Counted from the first letter of the stretch, positions 13,401 through 22,225 are shown. The stretch: DNA of 64,000 nt from an uncultured Ignavibacteria bacterium (GCA_937944105.1 CALDZP010000073.1:28635-92634), one strand, 5' to 3'. The notes: generated by a model not told the origin, from the sequence alone. Translations and numbers: made by a program.

Positions 13401-14174
13401 GGTAAACTCTGTATCTTTTGTAGCAAAAATTTCGCCGGTCGAAAAATCAATTAAGTCGGTGGCTAATTTTCTACCAATATATTCTTTAATCTGATCTTTA
13501 TTTATGTCTACTTCTTCGTATAAATCAAATAATTCAAGAATTTGTTCATCAGAAGAATAACCAATTGCTCTTAATAATGTAGTTGCTGGAAATTTCTTTT
13601 TTCGATCAATATAAACATACATCATATTGGAGATGTCTGTTGCAAATTCCACCCATGATCCTTTGAAAGGAATTACCCTGCCAGTGTAGATCATCGTTCC
13701 GTTTGGATGCATCGTTTCAGAAAACACAACACCTGGGGAACGATGTAATTGACTAACTATTGCTCGCTCTGCACCATTAATAATAAAACTCCCTTTAGGT
13801 GTCATGTAAGGAAGATTTCCAAGATAAACATCTTGTTCAATTGATTGAACAAATTCCTGAGTATCTAAATCTCTTATCGAAAGTCTCATTTTAGCTTTCA
13901 AAGGTACAGCATAGGTCAAGCCTCTTTCAAGGCATTCTTGAATTGAATATCTTGGTTTTTCAACATAATACTCCACAAAATCTAATTTAAAATTTTCCCT
14001 CTGATCTAAAACAGGAAAGTTTTGAAGAAATACACTTTGTAATCCTTTATTTTCCCTTTTTTCAGGTGGAACTTTTGCTTGGAGAAAATCTTCAAATGAT
14101 TCGAGTTGCACAGCTAATAAATCCGGAGCTTCAATCGCACTTGGAATTTTCGAAAATGATATTCTACCTTTCAC
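10416..14174 (-). CDS. rpoB: DNA-directed RNA polymerase subunit beta
   Basis: The beta subunit of RNA polymerase, 1252 residues. The rifampicin pocket reads [20 protein letters not shown], so the aspartate, histidine and serine that are most often changed in rifampicin resistance are wild type. [20 protein letters not shown] follows directly, and the C terminus carries [27 protein letters not shown] in conserved form. It is separated from rplL by 114 bases that contain a strong hairpin, and is followed by rpoC. Confidence 0.98.
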   Translation of the reverse strand: MKGRISFSKIPSAIEAPDLLAVQLESFEDFLQAKVPPEKRENKGLQSVFLQNFPVLDQRENFKLDFVEYYVEKPRYSIQECLERGLTYAVPLKAKMRLSIRDLDTQEFVQSIEQDVYLGNLPYMTPKGSFIINGAERAIVSQLHRSPGVVFSETMHPNGTMIYTGRVIPFKGSWVEFATDISNMMYVYIDRKKKFPATTLLRAIGYSSDEQILELFDLYEEVDINKDQIKEYIGRKLATDLIDFSTGEIFATKDTEFTEEILQRAKKTGNKKIKFIKKIESIDGHLILNTLANDIAHSEEEALEAIYKQLRATEAPDLETARGLIDKLFFNPKRYDLGEVGRHRMNVKLGLNIPEDITILTKEDIIAIIKYLIDLKDQKHPVDDIDHLGNRRVRTVGEQLTQQFNTAFARLARTIREKMNIQETENFGPQDLVNARIISSVINSFFGTNQLSQFLDQTNPLAEITHKRRLSALGPGGLTRERAGFEVRDVHYTHYGRLCPIETPEGPNIGLISSLCIYSRINKYGFIETPYRKVKEGKVTNEIQYLTAEKEDEVAIAQASTKINEQGKFVGERIISRFRGDFPEESPENIKYMDVAPNQIVSPAASLIPFLEHDDANRALMGSNMQRQAVPLLKTEAPLVGTGMEAKVARDSRALILAEGDGVVLECDSNHITVEYDMTETERLTSFEDKKIRTYNLTKFYRTNQDTCINQKPLIVEGQRFKKGDVLADGHATENGELALGKNILVAYMPWRGYNFEDAIILSERLVKEDVYTSIHIEEFELQVRETKRGEEELTREIPNVSEEATKDLDENGIVRVGTEVKEGDILIGKITPKGETDPTPEERLLRAIFGDKAGDVKDASLRAPAGMKGVVVATKLFTRRRRDAEGRKEEKRLIELLEQQHDEEIDKLRSKLVDRLVEIFDGVECVGIKFKDGSSAIRSGTVLRRAIFEALGDKVDELDVENDWSENSKKNSLVKKLYENYFVQKQEIDDTLKREKNKIQAGDDLPPGIVQLAKVYVAKKRKIMVGDKMAGRHGNKGVVAKIVPVEDMPFLPDGTPVDIILNPLGVPSRMNVGQLLECALGWAAYKLGVKFATPIFDGASWEEIQDYLKKAGLNPNGKTVLYDGRTGERFDKEVTVGIAYIMKLSHLVEDKVHARSIGPYSLITQQPLGGKAQFGGQRFGEMEVWALEAYGAAHTLQEMLTVKSDDVMGRAKVYEAIVKGDNFPEANVPESFNVLVRELQGLCLEVNVEYE

Positions 14175-14218
14175 TTTTACATCTCCAATACTTATTAATG
14201 ATTTAGACTAATAAAAAT

Positions 14219-14256
14219 GGAAAATGATGAGCCTTTAAATTGACTCATCACTTTCC
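14219..14256 (-). terminator. hairpin between rplL and rpoB, attenuator candidate
   Basis: On the minus strand GGAAAGTGATGAG and CTCATCATTTTCC form a 13-base stem (one G-U pair) around a 12-base loop, followed by CC-independent ATTTTTATT. This looks like an intrinsic terminator placed between rplL and rpoB. In Escherichia coli a partial terminator and an RNase III site in the same place reduce rpoBC expression relative to L7/L12, and the same role is inferred here. Confidence 0.7.
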
Positions 14257-14288
14257 TATTAGGGATAATCTTGTACAAATTAATTATT

Positions 14289-14669
14289 TTATTTGATTTC
14301 GACTTTTCCGCCGGCTTCTTCAATTTCTTTTTTGATTTTTTCAGCTTCTTCTTTGCTAACACCTTCTTTCACAGTACTAGGAGCTGATTCAACTAAATCT
14401 TTGGCTTCTTTCAAACCTAAACCAGTGTGAGCACGAACGACTTTTATCACATTAATTTTTTGCGCACCTGCGTCTGTTAAAACTACATTAAATTCTGTTT
14501 TTTCTTCTTGAGCAGGAGCTGCCGCACCTACAGCTGGTGCACCAGCCATAACTACTGGAGCTGCTGCAGTTACTCCAAATTCATCTTCTAAAGCTTTTTT
14601 CAATTCAGCTGCTTCAGTTAAAGTCAATCCTTTAATTTGCTCTACTAAACTTGCTACTTTCTCTGTCAT
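14289..14669 (-). CDS. rplL: 50S ribosomal protein L7/L12
   Basis: The stalk protein L7/L12, 126 residues, present in multiple copies on L10 and needed for recruiting translation factors. An N-terminal dimerisation helix pair (residues 1-30) is followed by an Ala/Pro/Val-rich hinge (about 33-55) and a C-terminal domain with [24 protein letters not shown]. It starts with TTAGGAG upstream of ATG and follows rplJ by 20 bases. Confidence 0.97.
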   Translation of the reverse strand: MTEKVASLVEQIKGLTLTEAAELKKALEDEFGVTAAAPVVMAGAPAVGAAAPAQEEKTEFNVVLTDAGAQKINVIKVVRAHTGLGLKEAKDLVESAPSTVKEGVSKEEAEKIKKEIEEAGGKVEIK

Positions 14670-14689
14670 TTTTATAACTCCTAAATTTT

Positions 14690-15214
14690 TTAATTACTTT
14701 CATGTTTTTTAATATATGCATCAAGGACACCCACAAGATCACGCATAACGCCACCGATGGCTCCAACAATGCCAGTGATTGGCGACTGGATTCCACTAAT
14801 GATACCTGCAATGATCTCGGGTTTTGATGGTAATGATGCAAGTTCATCTAATTTAGAACCATCGTAAAAAGATGTTTCAATATAACAAGCTTTTAAATCG
14901 AGCTTGTTATATTTTTCCTTAAATTTTTTGATAATCTTTGCTGGAACCACTGGGTCTTCTTTTGGAATTGCAAGACCTGTCATTCCAACAAGAAAATTCT
15001 TCGCTTTTTCAAAACGATTTATTTTATCAATTGCAAGTTTTGTAAGTGTGTTTTTTACAACACGATACTCAACATTTGCTTTCCTGAACTCACGTCGAAG
15101 TTCATTGACTTCTTCAACTGTTATACCTTGGTAATTTACGAGATAAAGACCAGTAGCATCTTTTAATTGTTCGACAACCCTTGCAACGATTTCTGCTTTT
15201 TCAGCTTTGTTCAT
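14690..15214 (-). CDS. rplJ: 50S ribosomal protein L10
   Basis: Ribosomal protein L10, the base of the L7/L12 stalk, 174 residues. The N-terminal RNA-binding half has [20 protein letters not shown] and the C-terminal helix that binds L7/L12 dimers is present. The 67-base leader after rplA is too short for the large L10 autoregulatory leader of Escherichia coli, although part of such a structure could lie within the rplA 3' end. Gene order rplK-rplA-rplJ-rplL is standard. Confidence 0.96.
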   Translation of the reverse strand: MNKAEKAEIVARVVEQLKDATGLYLVNYQGITVEEVNELRREFRKANVEYRVVKNTLTKLAIDKINRFEKAKNFLVGMTGLAIPKEDPVVPAKIIKKFKEKYNKLDLKACYIETSFYDGSKLDELASLPSKPEIIAGIISGIQSPITGIVGAIGGVMRDLVGVLDAYIKKHESN

Positions 15215-15281
15215 AATTTAACCTATCCTTAATGGATTAACATCATTTTATATAGAAGTTAAGAGTGCGTAATAGTCACAT

Positions 15282-15977
15282 TTATAAATTAGTCAATTCA
15301 CTTCTGTCAATCTTAATACCAGGTCCCATTGTACTGGATAAATAAATAGACTTGACATATTGACCTTTTGCTGAAGCAGGTTTTAATCGAAGAATTGTGC
15401 TCAATAGAGCTTTAAAATTCTCGATTAATTTTTGTGCATCAAATGATGCTTTACCAATTGATGCATGAATTATTCCTGCCTTATCAACCCGGAATTGAAT
15501 TTTTCCTGCTTTCAGTTCTTTAACAACTTTACCTACATCCATAGTAACAGTACCACTTTTCGGATTTGGCATTAAACCTCTGGAACCTAAAATTTTACCC
15601 AATTTTCCAACCTCGGGCATAACATCAGGTGTTGCAACAACGACATCAAAATCTAACCATCCTTCCTGGATTTTTTTGATATATTCATCAAAGCCAACAT
15701 AATCAGCGCCTGCTTCTTTTGCTTCCTCTTCCTTTGGACCACGAGTTAAAACTAAAACTTTTACTTCTTTCCCAGTCCCATGTGGCAAAACTACTGTACC
15801 CCTTACCATTTGGTCAGCATGACGAGGATCAACACCCAATCTTACAGCTACATCGATTGATTCATTAAACTTTGTATTTGCAAGCTCTTTAACAAGAGCC
15901 ACTGCTTCAGAAAGTTTATATTCTTTCTTAGAGTCAACTTTAGAAATATTATTTTTTACTCTTTTACTAACTTTCAT
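15282..15977 (-). CDS. rplA: 50S ribosomal protein L1
   Basis: Ribosomal protein L1, the mobile stalk that handles the E-site tRNA, 231 residues. Conserved blocks include [28 protein letters not shown] and [19 protein letters not shown]. It follows rplK by 15 bases. In other bacteria L1 represses its own operon through a 23S-mimic site near the L11 start; no such site was confirmed here. Confidence 0.97.
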   Translation of the reverse strand: MKVSKRVKNNISKVDSKKEYKLSEAVALVKELANTKFNESIDVAVRLGVDPRHADQMVRGTVVLPHGTGKEVKVLVLTRGPKEEEAKEAGADYVGFDEYIKKIQEGWLDFDVVVATPDVMPEVGKLGKILGSRGLMPNPKSGTVTMDVGKVVKELKAGKIQFRVDKAGIIHASIGKASFDAQKLIENFKALLSTILRLKPASAKGQYVKSIYLSSTMGPGIKIDRSELTNL

Positions 15978-15992
15978 ATCAAACCTATTTTT

Positions 15993-16418
15993 TTATCCTT
16001 CTACTGTAATACCCATACTTCTGGCAGTCCCTTCAATCATACTCATTGCTGCTTCAAGCGAGGCAGCATTCAAGTCGGGCATTTTTAATGTAGCAATTTC
16101 TTTTATCTGTTCTTTAGTAACTTTGCCTACTTTAATTCTATTTGGTTCAGCTGAACCTTTTTCAATTTTAGCTGCTTTCAATAATAAAATTGACGCCGGA
16201 GGAGTCTTTGTTATAAATGTAAAAGATTTATCCGAGTAAACAGTTATAACGACAGGTATAATCAAACCAGCTTGATTTTGAGTTCTTGCATTAAATTGTT
16301 TGCAGAACTCCATTATATTAACACCTTTTTGACCAAGTGCTGGTCCTACTGGTGGAGAAGGGTTTGCCTGTCCTGCCGGAATTTGAAGTTTTATATAACC
16401 TACAATTTTCTTAGCCAT
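15993..16418 (-). CDS. rplK: 50S ribosomal protein L11
   Basis: Ribosomal protein L11, which forms the GTPase-associated centre with 23S rRNA, 141 residues, exactly the common length. The start [34 protein letters not shown] is typical, and the conserved prolines that thiostrepton-type antibiotics contact are present. It lies 15 bases downstream of nusG. Confidence 0.97.
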   Translation of the reverse strand: MAKKIVGYIKLQIPAGQANPSPPVGPALGQKGVNIMEFCKQFNARTQNQAGLIIPVVITVYSDKSFTFITKTPPASILLLKAAKIEKGSAEPNRIKVGKVTKEQIKEIATLKMPDLNAASLEAAMSMIEGTARSMGITVEG

Positions 16419-16433
16419 ATTTTTCTCTCAAAT

Positions 16434-16967
16434 TTATTTTTCTAATTCTGCTTGAGTAAAATCAATTTCAACTGGAGTTTTTCGACCAAAAATACTCACC
16501 ATTACTTTCAATTTTAATTTTTCGCTATTAACTTCTTGAATTGTGCCCTTCATTTTTGCAAATGGTCCATTCGTTATAACAATTGGATCACCAACCTTGA
16601 ATGGCGTTTCAATTCGTTCTCCTCTTTCTTCAGCTTTAATTTTACCAATTATTCTTTCAACTTCATCAGGATGCAATGGTTGAGGTCTATTTTTGGTTCC
16701 CAAAAACCCCATAACCGATGGAATACTCAAAATAATATCAATTATTTTTTTATCAAGCTGAGCTTCGATTAAAATATAACCCGGGAAAAAACTTTTTGTT
16801 TTGCTTTTTTTCTTCCCATCCTTTACTTCAAAAACTTTTTCAATTGGAATAAGAATCTGCTTTATATAAGGTTGCAAATTTCTAAACTCAATCTCTTTTT
16901 CAAGAGCTAACTTAACTTTATTCTCATGACCCGAAAATGTTCTTAACACATACCATTGAAAACTCAT
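16434..16967 (-). CDS. nusG: transcription termination/antitermination factor NusG
   Basis: NusG, the universally conserved transcription elongation factor that binds beta' and contacts S10 or Rho through its KOW domain. The NGN domain (SFQWYVLRTFSGHENKVK) fills the first 110 residues and the C-terminal KOW domain carries FKVGDPIVITNGPFAKMKG. The ORF track starts at a TTG at 16973; I prefer the ATG at 16967 (MSFQWYVL), two bases after the secE stop codon, for 177 residues. It follows secE as in most bacteria. Confidence 0.96.
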   Translation of the reverse strand: MSFQWYVLRTFSGHENKVKLALEKEIEFRNLQPYIKQILIPIEKVFEVKDGKKKSKTKSFFPGYILIEAQLDKKIIDIILSIPSVMGFLGTKNRPQPLHPDEVERIIGKIKAEERGERIETPFKVGDPIVITNGPFAKMKGTIQEVNSEKLKLKVMVSIFGRKTPVEIDFTQAELEK

Positions 16968-16969
16968 CT

Positions 16970-17152
16970 TCAAAAAATTCCTTTGATTATATTACTTAAA
17001 ATCTGATCAATAATGTAAACAAACATAGCAAGAATTAAACATGTAATAATAACAAGCTGAGTTGATCCCTTCAGTTCTTCTTGAGTTGGCCAGGTAACTT
17101 TTTTCATTTCTCTGACCACATCATTCACATAATTTATAATTTTTTCTTTCAT
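16970..17152 (-). CDS. secE: preprotein translocase subunit SecE
   Basis: SecE, the small clamp subunit of the SecYEG protein channel, 60 residues with one transmembrane helix. The conserved amphipathic segment VREMKKVTWPTQEEL precedes the membrane span (about residues 31-55). The ORF track extends the frame upstream through tRNA-Trp; the real start is the ATG at 17152, preceded by AGGAG. The order tRNA-Trp, secE, nusG is a very common bacterial arrangement. Confidence 0.96.
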   Translation of the reverse strand: MKEKIINYVNDVVREMKKVTWPTQEELKGSTQLVIITCLILAMFVYIIDQILSNIIKGIF

Positions 17153-17172
17153 ATAGATAACTCCTGTATCTG

Positions 17173-17245
17173 CACGTCTGGAGGGACTCGAACCCCCAAC
17201 CTGCGGTTTTGGAGACCGCTGCTCTACCAATTGAGCTACAGACGT
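17173..17245 (-). tRNA. tRNA-Trp (CCA)
   Basis: A 73-base cloverleaf on the minus strand with acceptor ACGTCTG/CAGACGT, a D arm AGCTCAATTGGTAGAGC, an anticodon loop CTCCAAA (anticodon CCA) and a T arm ending GGTTCGAGTCCC. The 3' CCA is not encoded, so it must be added by nucleotidyltransferase. It sits five bases in front of the rpmG stop codon on one side and 20 bases before secE on the other. Confidence 0.96.
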
Positions 17246-17249
17246 AAAT

Positions 17250-17399
17250 TTATTTAGTCTCTTTATGAATTGTGTGTTTGTTACACCACTTACAATATTT
17301 CTTGTACTCTACTCTTCCTGAATGGAGCTTTTTATTTTTTGTAGTTGTGTAATTTCTCCTTTTACACTCTGTACATTCTAATGTTATAATGTCTCTCAT
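17250..17399 (-). CDS. rpmG: 50S ribosomal protein L33
   Basis: Ribosomal protein L33, 49 residues, of the zinc-ribbon type: CTEC at residues 9-12 and CKWC near residues 36-39. The ORF track extends it through tRNA-Thr; the true start is the ATG at 17399 ([12 protein letters not shown]). It lies between tRNA-Thr and tRNA-Trp and is probably cut out of a mixed tRNA-mRNA transcript by tRNA processing enzymes. Confidence 0.95.
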   Translation of the reverse strand: MRDIITLECTECKRRNYTTTKNKKLHSGRVEYKKYCKWCNKHTIHKETK

Positions 17400-17419
17400 G
17401 TTAATTTCTCTTTTTTTTG

Positions 17420-17492
<73 letters not shown>

Positions 17493-17513
17493 TTATTTCA
17501 AATTTTCAAATAA

Positions 17514-17538
17514 AAAATTTCCCAAAAAGGGAAATTTT
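17514..17538 (-). terminator. hairpin with U-tract upstream of tRNA-Thr
   Basis: AAAATTTCCC and GGGAAATTTT form a perfect 10-base stem around a TTTTT loop and are followed on the minus strand by a T-rich tract. It has the form of an intrinsic terminator for the tRNA-Tyr/Gly transcript. It ends only about 20 bases before tRNA-Thr, leaving no room for a promoter, so transcription into tRNA-Thr must start upstream and read through, or the stem is a processing signal. Confidence 0.6.
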
Positions 17539-17892
17539 ACTTATCAAAATTTATACCTAATTAAAATAACTTAAATATCTCTGTAATCTAACAACACAAT
17601 CTTAATTACAATCAAAAATCCACAGCAAACAAAACTTAACAAAATAATTGCACAAAATAAGTTAATCCAAACCTAACATTTTTGATAATTTCTTTATGAT
17701 TTAAAACTTTTCTTTTTTTACTACTTACTATTCACCACCAATAATGTACCCTTCACAATGTAAAAGAACCTGAAGATGATATTTTTTTGTATATCAAATT
17801 TTTAGATTCTGATTAAATTCTATTCCAAAATTCTCTTTTGATTCTATATATATGTAAAAAGATTTTCAAAATTTAATGCAAAAAGTTTTTTG
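17539..17892. other. gene-free stretch between tRNA-Gly and tRNA-Thr
   Basis: About 350 very AT-rich bases without a credible ORF on either strand. It probably contains the promoter that reads into tRNA-Thr, rpmG, tRNA-Trp and secE, but several weak candidates exist and none stands out. Confidence 0.5.
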
Positions 17893-17965
17893 AGCGGGAG
17901 ACGGGACTCGAACCCGCGACCAACAGCTTGGAAGGCTGTGACTCTACCAACTGAGTTACTCCCGC
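17893..17965 (-). tRNA. tRNA-Gly (TCC)
   Basis: A 73-base cloverleaf on the minus strand with acceptor GCGGGAG/CTCCCGC, D arm AACTCAGTTGGTAGAGT, anticodon stem ACAGC/GCTGT around CTTCCAA (anticodon TCC) and T arm GCGGGTTCGAGTCCCGT. No CCA is encoded. It follows tRNA-Tyr by 42 bases. Confidence 0.96.
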
Positions 17966-18007
17966 CTATATAAAATCAGGCACAAATTTTTAATGAACAT
18001 CTTTTCG

Positions 18008-18091
18008 TGGGTGGCGAGGGATTCGAACCCCCTAAGGCGTATGCCAACGGATTTACAGTCCGCCCCGGCTCTCCAACTCCGGCGTCCACCC
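18008..18091 (-). tRNA. tRNA-Tyr (GTA)
   Basis: An 84-base class II tRNA on the minus strand with a long variable arm, anticodon stem CGGA/TCCG around CTGTAAA (anticodon GTA), T loop TTCGAAT and an A discriminator base. The last acceptor pair (A7 with G66) appears mismatched. No CCA is encoded. It is the first gene of the Tyr-Gly-Thr-Trp group. Confidence 0.94.
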
Positions 18092-18117
18092 AATTTATCT
18101 TTTAATTTTAGCTTACA

Positions 18118-18146
18118 ATAATATTAATCTTATTTTAAAGATGCAA
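18118..18146 (-). promoter_or_regulatory. promoter candidate for tRNA-Tyr/Gly
   Basis: On the minus strand TTGCAT and TATTAT are separated by exactly 17 bases, and the -10 element ends 26 bases before the first base of tRNA-Tyr. The -10 matches the sigma-70 consensus at five of six positions; the -35 matches only the TTG. The position in front of the tRNA group supports the call. Confidence 0.5.
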
Positions 18147-18493
18147 CTATTTAAATTAACTTGTGACATTTTTGAATCGAGTTTATCTTAACCCATATCC
18201 TTCAAATAAGGAATTTTATTTCTTTTAAGTTATTTCTTCTCATGTGAACATTATTAGAGGTAATTAATATAATTTTAATAATAGAGAAAACGCACTAAAT
18301 CCCAATCTATACGAATAATCAACTTTTAGATTATAAATTTTCAAGATTAGTTTTAAACATTAGATGATAATTCAATTAATTAAAAATATAAACCAATTAA
18401 AATATTAGAAAAAAATTAAATGATAAATAAAAAAGCTTTTATTAATATCCCAATTATATTTGTCCTAACAAAAAAATTTAAATTTTTATAATT
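18147..18493. other. gene-free AT-rich stretch
   Basis: About 350 bases between the tRNA promoter and the end of the small ORF at 18494. I see only short runs of A and T and no ORF, repeat or clear hairpin. Confidence 0.5.
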
Positions 18494-18646
18494 TCATTTA
18501 AAAAGTCGATTTAAAATTTTTCCAAAGACTCTGCCAGTTATTCGTCTTCCAATTCGTTGTTTTATTTTTCCTTTTTGTACAGCATTAATATCGCCTAATA
18601 TTCGCGCTAAAAAATATAGTATAGTTCTAATTTTATTTATACTCAT
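18494..18646 (-). CDS. small basic protein of unknown function
   Basis: A 50-codon frame below the ORF track threshold, starting at ATG 18646 and ending TGA at 18494. The product has a short hydrophobic N-terminal segment (IRTILYFLARILG), then DINAVQKGKIKQRIGRR and a Gly/Arg/Lys-rich C terminus, giving a strongly basic protein. The organised pattern of an amphipathic helix followed by regularly spaced arginines and glycines argues for a real gene, and it resembles small 'ARxLGDINAVxxG' proteins that I recall from other bacteria. Function is unknown. Its Shine-Dalgarno (AAGAAA) is weak. Confidence 0.7.
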   Translation of the reverse strand: MSINKIRTILYFLARILGDINAVQKGKIKQRIGRRITGRVFGKILNRLFK

Positions 18647-18719
18647 AAATTAATTTCTTTTTCTTAAACTTATCAAATTATCTTTTTATAATCGATGTTG
18701 ATTTATTAAAATAAAAAAA

Positions 18720-18746
18720 GTCACTCTTTGATATTATAAGAGTGAC
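18720..18746 (-). terminator. terminator of the TonB-dependent receptor gene
   Basis: GTCACTCTT and AAGAGTGAC form a perfect 9-base stem with a 9-base loop, and on the minus strand a run of seven T residues follows immediately. It lies 45 bases after the stop codon of the gene ending at 18791. Confidence 0.85.
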
Positions 18747-18790
18747 ATTCGTTTGAATTTTTCACCTTTCTTCATTAAAAAATCAAGTAG

Positions 18791-21301
18791 TTAAAACATT
18801 TCTTGTTCAATTTCGTCAGGATTCAATCTTTCTCGTTTGTTTTGATAGTTGTTAAACTTATAACTTATGCCAATATATAAAACTCTTGAATCCATCTTTC
18901 GATCAAAAATCGAATTGAATCCTTCACCATTTACTTCACCTTTAAATTTTCTGGTATTAAATACATCGCTTAATCTTAAATTAACAGATAATTTATCCCC
19001 ATAGAAATCTTTTCTTAATCCTAAATCCAAACCATACATTTCGTAAATTTTTCCTTGTGCGATTGCCTGAGTTCCATATCTTCCACTACCACCAAATCCC
19101 ATTCCTCCACTCATCATAATTGTAGGAGAGTTATAATTAAACACAACTTGTAATTGGGTTTTGTCCCAAAATGTAAATGAAGACATTATTCTTGAAGTCC
19201 AGCTTGTTCCATCTTGATTAACATTCACAATTCCTTGACCATTCAATTTAATTCTAAAGTACGAGAAATTTGCAACAAGTCGCCACCATTTAGTAACTGG
19301 TTGAGTCCAAATAAATTCTACACCGTAATTTTCTCCTTTTGCAACATTATCAAATGTTGAATATAAAACACCATTGGACTGTAAAGTACTTACTGTTGAA
19401 ATTATTCCACTTGTTGTTCTATAAAAAACACTTGTATTCATAAAGATGAATCCCAATGCATTATTCAAATTCAGTTCGAAAGAATTTGTATACTGAGGTT
19501 TTAAGTAGGGATTCCCAGCAAAAACATTTAATGAATCCGCATAATCAACAACTGGGTTTATCTGTCTGTTATTTGGGCGATCAACTCGTCTACTATAACT
19601 TAATTGAACCTCATTCATTGGTAAAAATTCATAAGAAATATGAATAGATGGATATATGGAACTATAATCATTTCTAAACGATTCATTTGAAAGAGGTAAA
19701 TGTGATTTTGTTAATACTTTTTCACCTCTTAAACCGAATTGATACTTAATGCCATGAATAGAATGAGAAACTATTCCATAAACTGCGTGTATTTGTTCGC
19801 TATAATCGAAATAATTTTTAAGTGAAAAATTTTCAACAAATAGATTATTTGAATAATCATAATTAAAATAATCACTATGAGTATTTATTTTTCTTATAGT
19901 GGATTGAAAACCTGCTTCGATTCTAATGCCATTTGAAAAAGGATGAATATAATTCGATTGCAAAATGTACATTTGATTTTTACCAATACCGCTGAGTCTT
20001 CTTAAAGATTGTGTTTGTGAATTTGATGGCAAATATATTGAGTTTAACTGTTCAGCATCTTCCAATCGATCCATTTTAAAATCAGAAAAGAGAAAATCAG
20101 CAGTATACTCCCTTCCTTTCTGTTCAAAAGTTTTTTTATAACCAAATGTAAAATTGAGTGATTTAAAGGTTCTATCTCCCGTATTTGAACGATTATTCTT
20201 ACTACTTAATTGATCGTTAGAATTATAAAATAAATCCTGATTTGAAAAATTGTTAGCAAACGAGTTATTTCTATATTTCAATGAAGTACTTAAGGAATTA
20301 AAGTCATTAATGTTGTAATCAGCTCCTAATGTAAAATTATTTGAGGTCATTTTATTAAAGCCAAATTGAGTTTGATTAAGAACTTGTGATGAGTTTTGAA
20401 TCATCGATATGCGGTTGTTTGAACCGTATGAGTTAAACTTATTTATTCTTCCATCATAACCAGTATATAAATTGAACCCATCTAAACGGTAATTAAAATT
20501 AAATGAAGTACTATACTTATCACCTGTACCAGCATTTAAAGTTACTATTCCATTAATTCCAGCTTCTTTTCTTTTCTTAAGAACTATGTTAATAATTCCA
20601 GCAGTACCTTCGGGATCATATCTTACAGATGGATTTGTTATTAATTCGATCTGTTCAATTTGACTTGCAGGAATCTGAGTAAGGATATCGTAATTACTTA
20701 ATCCTTCCATATTGGTTGGTTTTCCATCGATCAATAAACGTATGTTTGTGCTTCCCCTTAAAGCAACATTACCATCGGCATCTACTGTTACTGATGGTAG
20801 GTTTTGCATAACATCTAATGCAGAGCCTCCTACATTAGTCAAATCTTTTTCAACATTGATTACTTTTTTATCAAGATTATTTATTATTAATTCTTTTTCT
20901 CCTTGCACAACAACTTCACCAAGTTTAAAGACTGCTGGAGTTAATTTAATTGTTCCCAAATCAATCTCTTGATTTCTTGGTGTAACAAATAAAGAATCAA
21001 TTACTTTTGTTTCAAATCCTATAAAACTAATCTTTAAAAAGTATCTGCCAGCATTTACATTATCAAACAAAAATTTTCCTTGAGAATTAGATATCGTACC
21101 TGTAACCATTGATGAATCTCTAAAACGATATAAAACAATATTACCATATTCGATTGGTTTTCCAGATTGAATATCAATTAAGGTTCCAGTAATCTTGCCA
21201 GAAAATTGAAGATTATACAATCTCATTCTTCCTTGATCCTGAGCAATAATTATATTTGTTATAAAAATGTAAAAAACAAACGCAACAAAAATATTTTTCA
21301 T
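18791..21301 (-). CDS. TonB-dependent outer-membrane receptor with CarboxypepD-like domain
   Basis: An 836-residue outer-membrane protein. A signal peptide (residues 1-20, ending IIIAQ) is followed by a carboxypeptidase-regulatory-like beta domain (about 33-115, GTLIDIQSGKPIEYGNIVLY), a plug domain (about 125-240, with ALDVMQNLPSVTVDADG and LLIDGKPT) and a large beta-barrel up to the C terminus. This architecture is that of the Bacteroidetes outer-membrane beta-barrel family related to TonB-dependent transporters. The substrate cannot be read from sequence. It has AAAGGAG before its ATG, stands alone with its own terminator and is divergent from the vanX-like gene. Confidence 0.85.
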   Translation of the reverse strand: MKNIFVAFVFYIFITNIIIAQDQGRMRLYNLQFSGKITGTLIDIQSGKPIEYGNIVLYRFRDSSMVTGTISNSQGKFLFDNVNAGRYFLKISFIGFETKVIDSLFVTPRNQEIDLGTIKLTPAVFKLGEVVVQGEKELIINNLDKKVINVEKDLTNVGGSALDVMQNLPSVTVDADGNVALRGSTNIRLLIDGKPTNMEGLSNYDILTQIPASQIEQIELITNPSVRYDPEGTAGIINIVLKKRKEAGINGIVTLNAGTGDKYSTSFNFNYRLDGFNLYTGYDGRINKFNSYGSNNRISMIQNSSQVLNQTQFGFNKMTSNNFTLGADYNINDFNSLSTSLKYRNNSFANNFSNQDLFYNSNDQLSSKNNRSNTGDRTFKSLNFTFGYKKTFEQKGREYTADFLFSDFKMDRLEDAEQLNSIYLPSNSQTQSLRRLSGIGKNQMYILQSNYIHPFSNGIRIEAGFQSTIRKINTHSDYFNYDYSNNLFVENFSLKNYFDYSEQIHAVYGIVSHSIHGIKYQFGLRGEKVLTKSHLPLSNESFRNDYSSIYPSIHISYEFLPMNEVQLSYSRRVDRPNNRQINPVVDYADSLNVFAGNPYLKPQYTNSFELNLNNALGFIFMNTSVFYRTTSGIISTVSTLQSNGVLYSTFDNVAKGENYGVEFIWTQPVTKWWRLVANFSYFRIKLNGQGIVNVNQDGTSWTSRIMSSFTFWDKTQLQVVFNYNSPTIMMSGGMGFGGSGRYGTQAIAQGKIYEMYGLDLGLRKDFYGDKLSVNLRLSDVFNTRKFKGEVNGEGFNSIFDRKMDSRVLYIGISYKFNNYQNKRERLNPDEIEQEMF

Positions 21302-21410
21302 AAATCTCCTTTAATTTTATTCTTTTGACAATAAAATTTGTTTTTTAGTTTAAACAAAAAAGTGATATATAAAATTCAAATTAAAAGTTATTGTAATAGG
21401 AAAAGGCATA

Positions 21411-22031
21411 ATGCAAAAAAAATTTATATTTATATCGCTTTTAAGTATTTTTTGTTTCTTATTAAACAATTGCTCAACTATAAAAAATTCTATTCAACTC
21501 GTTGAACTTCAACAACTTGATTCGACAATAATTATTGATGTCCGTTATGCAACTAAAAATAACTTCACGGGAGAAATTCTTTACCCAACATCAAAAATCT
21601 ATCTAATTGATAAAGTTGCTTTTCAGATTGTGAAGGTTAATCAATATTTAAAGGATCATTATGGATTGCGTTTAAAAATTTTTGATGGTTATAGACCATT
21701 ATCGGTTCAAAAGAAAATGTGGAGTATAATTCCCGACGAACGATATGTAGCAAACCCGAAAAAAGGTTCAAGGCATAATAGAGGTTGTGCTGTTGATTTG
21801 ACATTAATTGATTCAACAGGAAATGAACTTGATATGGGAACAAAGTATGATGATTTTTCAGAGAAATCTCACATTGACTTTTACGATTTACCTGATCATG
21901 TTATAAAAAACCGAAGGTTATTGTTAGAAACCATGACTAAATTTGGATTCACTCCACTTCAGACGGAATGGTGGCATTTTGATTATAAAGATTGGGAACG
22001 ATACCCAATTTTAGATATCGAAATCAAATAG
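21411..22031 (+). CDS. D-alanyl-D-alanine dipeptidase, VanX/DdpX type
   Basis: A 206-residue zinc peptidase of family M15D that hydrolyses D-Ala-D-Ala. The signatures are all present: DGYRP with the transition-state arginine (R95), SRHNRGCAVDLTL with zinc ligands H122 and D129, DMGT, and EWWHF with catalytic E186 and zinc ligand H189. The N terminus is hydrophobic and ends LLNNC, so the enzyme is exported and may be a lipoprotein, although the lipobox is poor. An exported location fits turnover of cell-wall dipeptide rather than VanX-type glycopeptide resistance, and no vanA/vanH partners are present. Confidence 0.88.
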   Translation: MQKKFIFISLLSIFCFLLNNCSTIKNSIQLVELQQLDSTIIIDVRYATKNNFTGEILYPTSKIYLIDKVAFQIVKVNQYLKDHYGLRLKIFDGYRPLSVQKKMWSIIPDERYVANPKKGSRHNRGCAVDLTLIDSTGNELDMGTKYDDFSEKSHIDFYDLPDHVIKNRRLLLETMTKFGFTPLQTEWWHFDYKDWERYPILDIEIK

Positions 22032-22106
22032 TCACTACAAAATTGAATTAATTTTACATTTCTCATCTTTTTAAGCAAATAAAAATAGAATGTAAAATAA
22101 TATTAC

Positions 22107-22199
22107 TTGACAAATATATTTTTTTTAACTAAGTTAAATCAGATAAATTTATCTGAATTAAGATGAATTTTTTAATAAATTTTTATCACGCAATAAAAT
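22107..22199 (+). promoter_or_regulatory. promoter/operator region of the nos cluster
   Basis: Two adjacent perfect inverted repeats, TTAACTAAGTTAA (22125-22137) and TCAGATAAATTTATCTGA (22139-22156), lie in the gap before the first nos gene. A TTGACA stands just upstream at 22107, without a good -10 at 17 bases, and a TAAAAT -10-like element at 22194 is well placed for a short leader to the ATG at 22226. In the second reading the larger palindrome would be centred about 60 bases before the start of transcription, where CRP/FNR-type activators often bind. The regulator family is not known. Confidence 0.5.
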
Positions 22200-22225
22200 C
22201 TTAAATAAATCAGGAGTAATTAAAA

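Noticed and set aside
16970-17230. SecE ORF extended upstream (MVEQRSPKPQVGG...)
   Set aside because: The extra 26 codons are tRNA-Trp sequence read as protein. The real start is the ATG at 17152 with AGGAG upstream.
21411-22031. Vancomycin-resistance gene vanX
   Set aside because: There is no vanA, vanH or regulator, and the protein has an export signal, whereas resistance VanX acts in the cytoplasm. A cell-wall dipeptidase is more likely.
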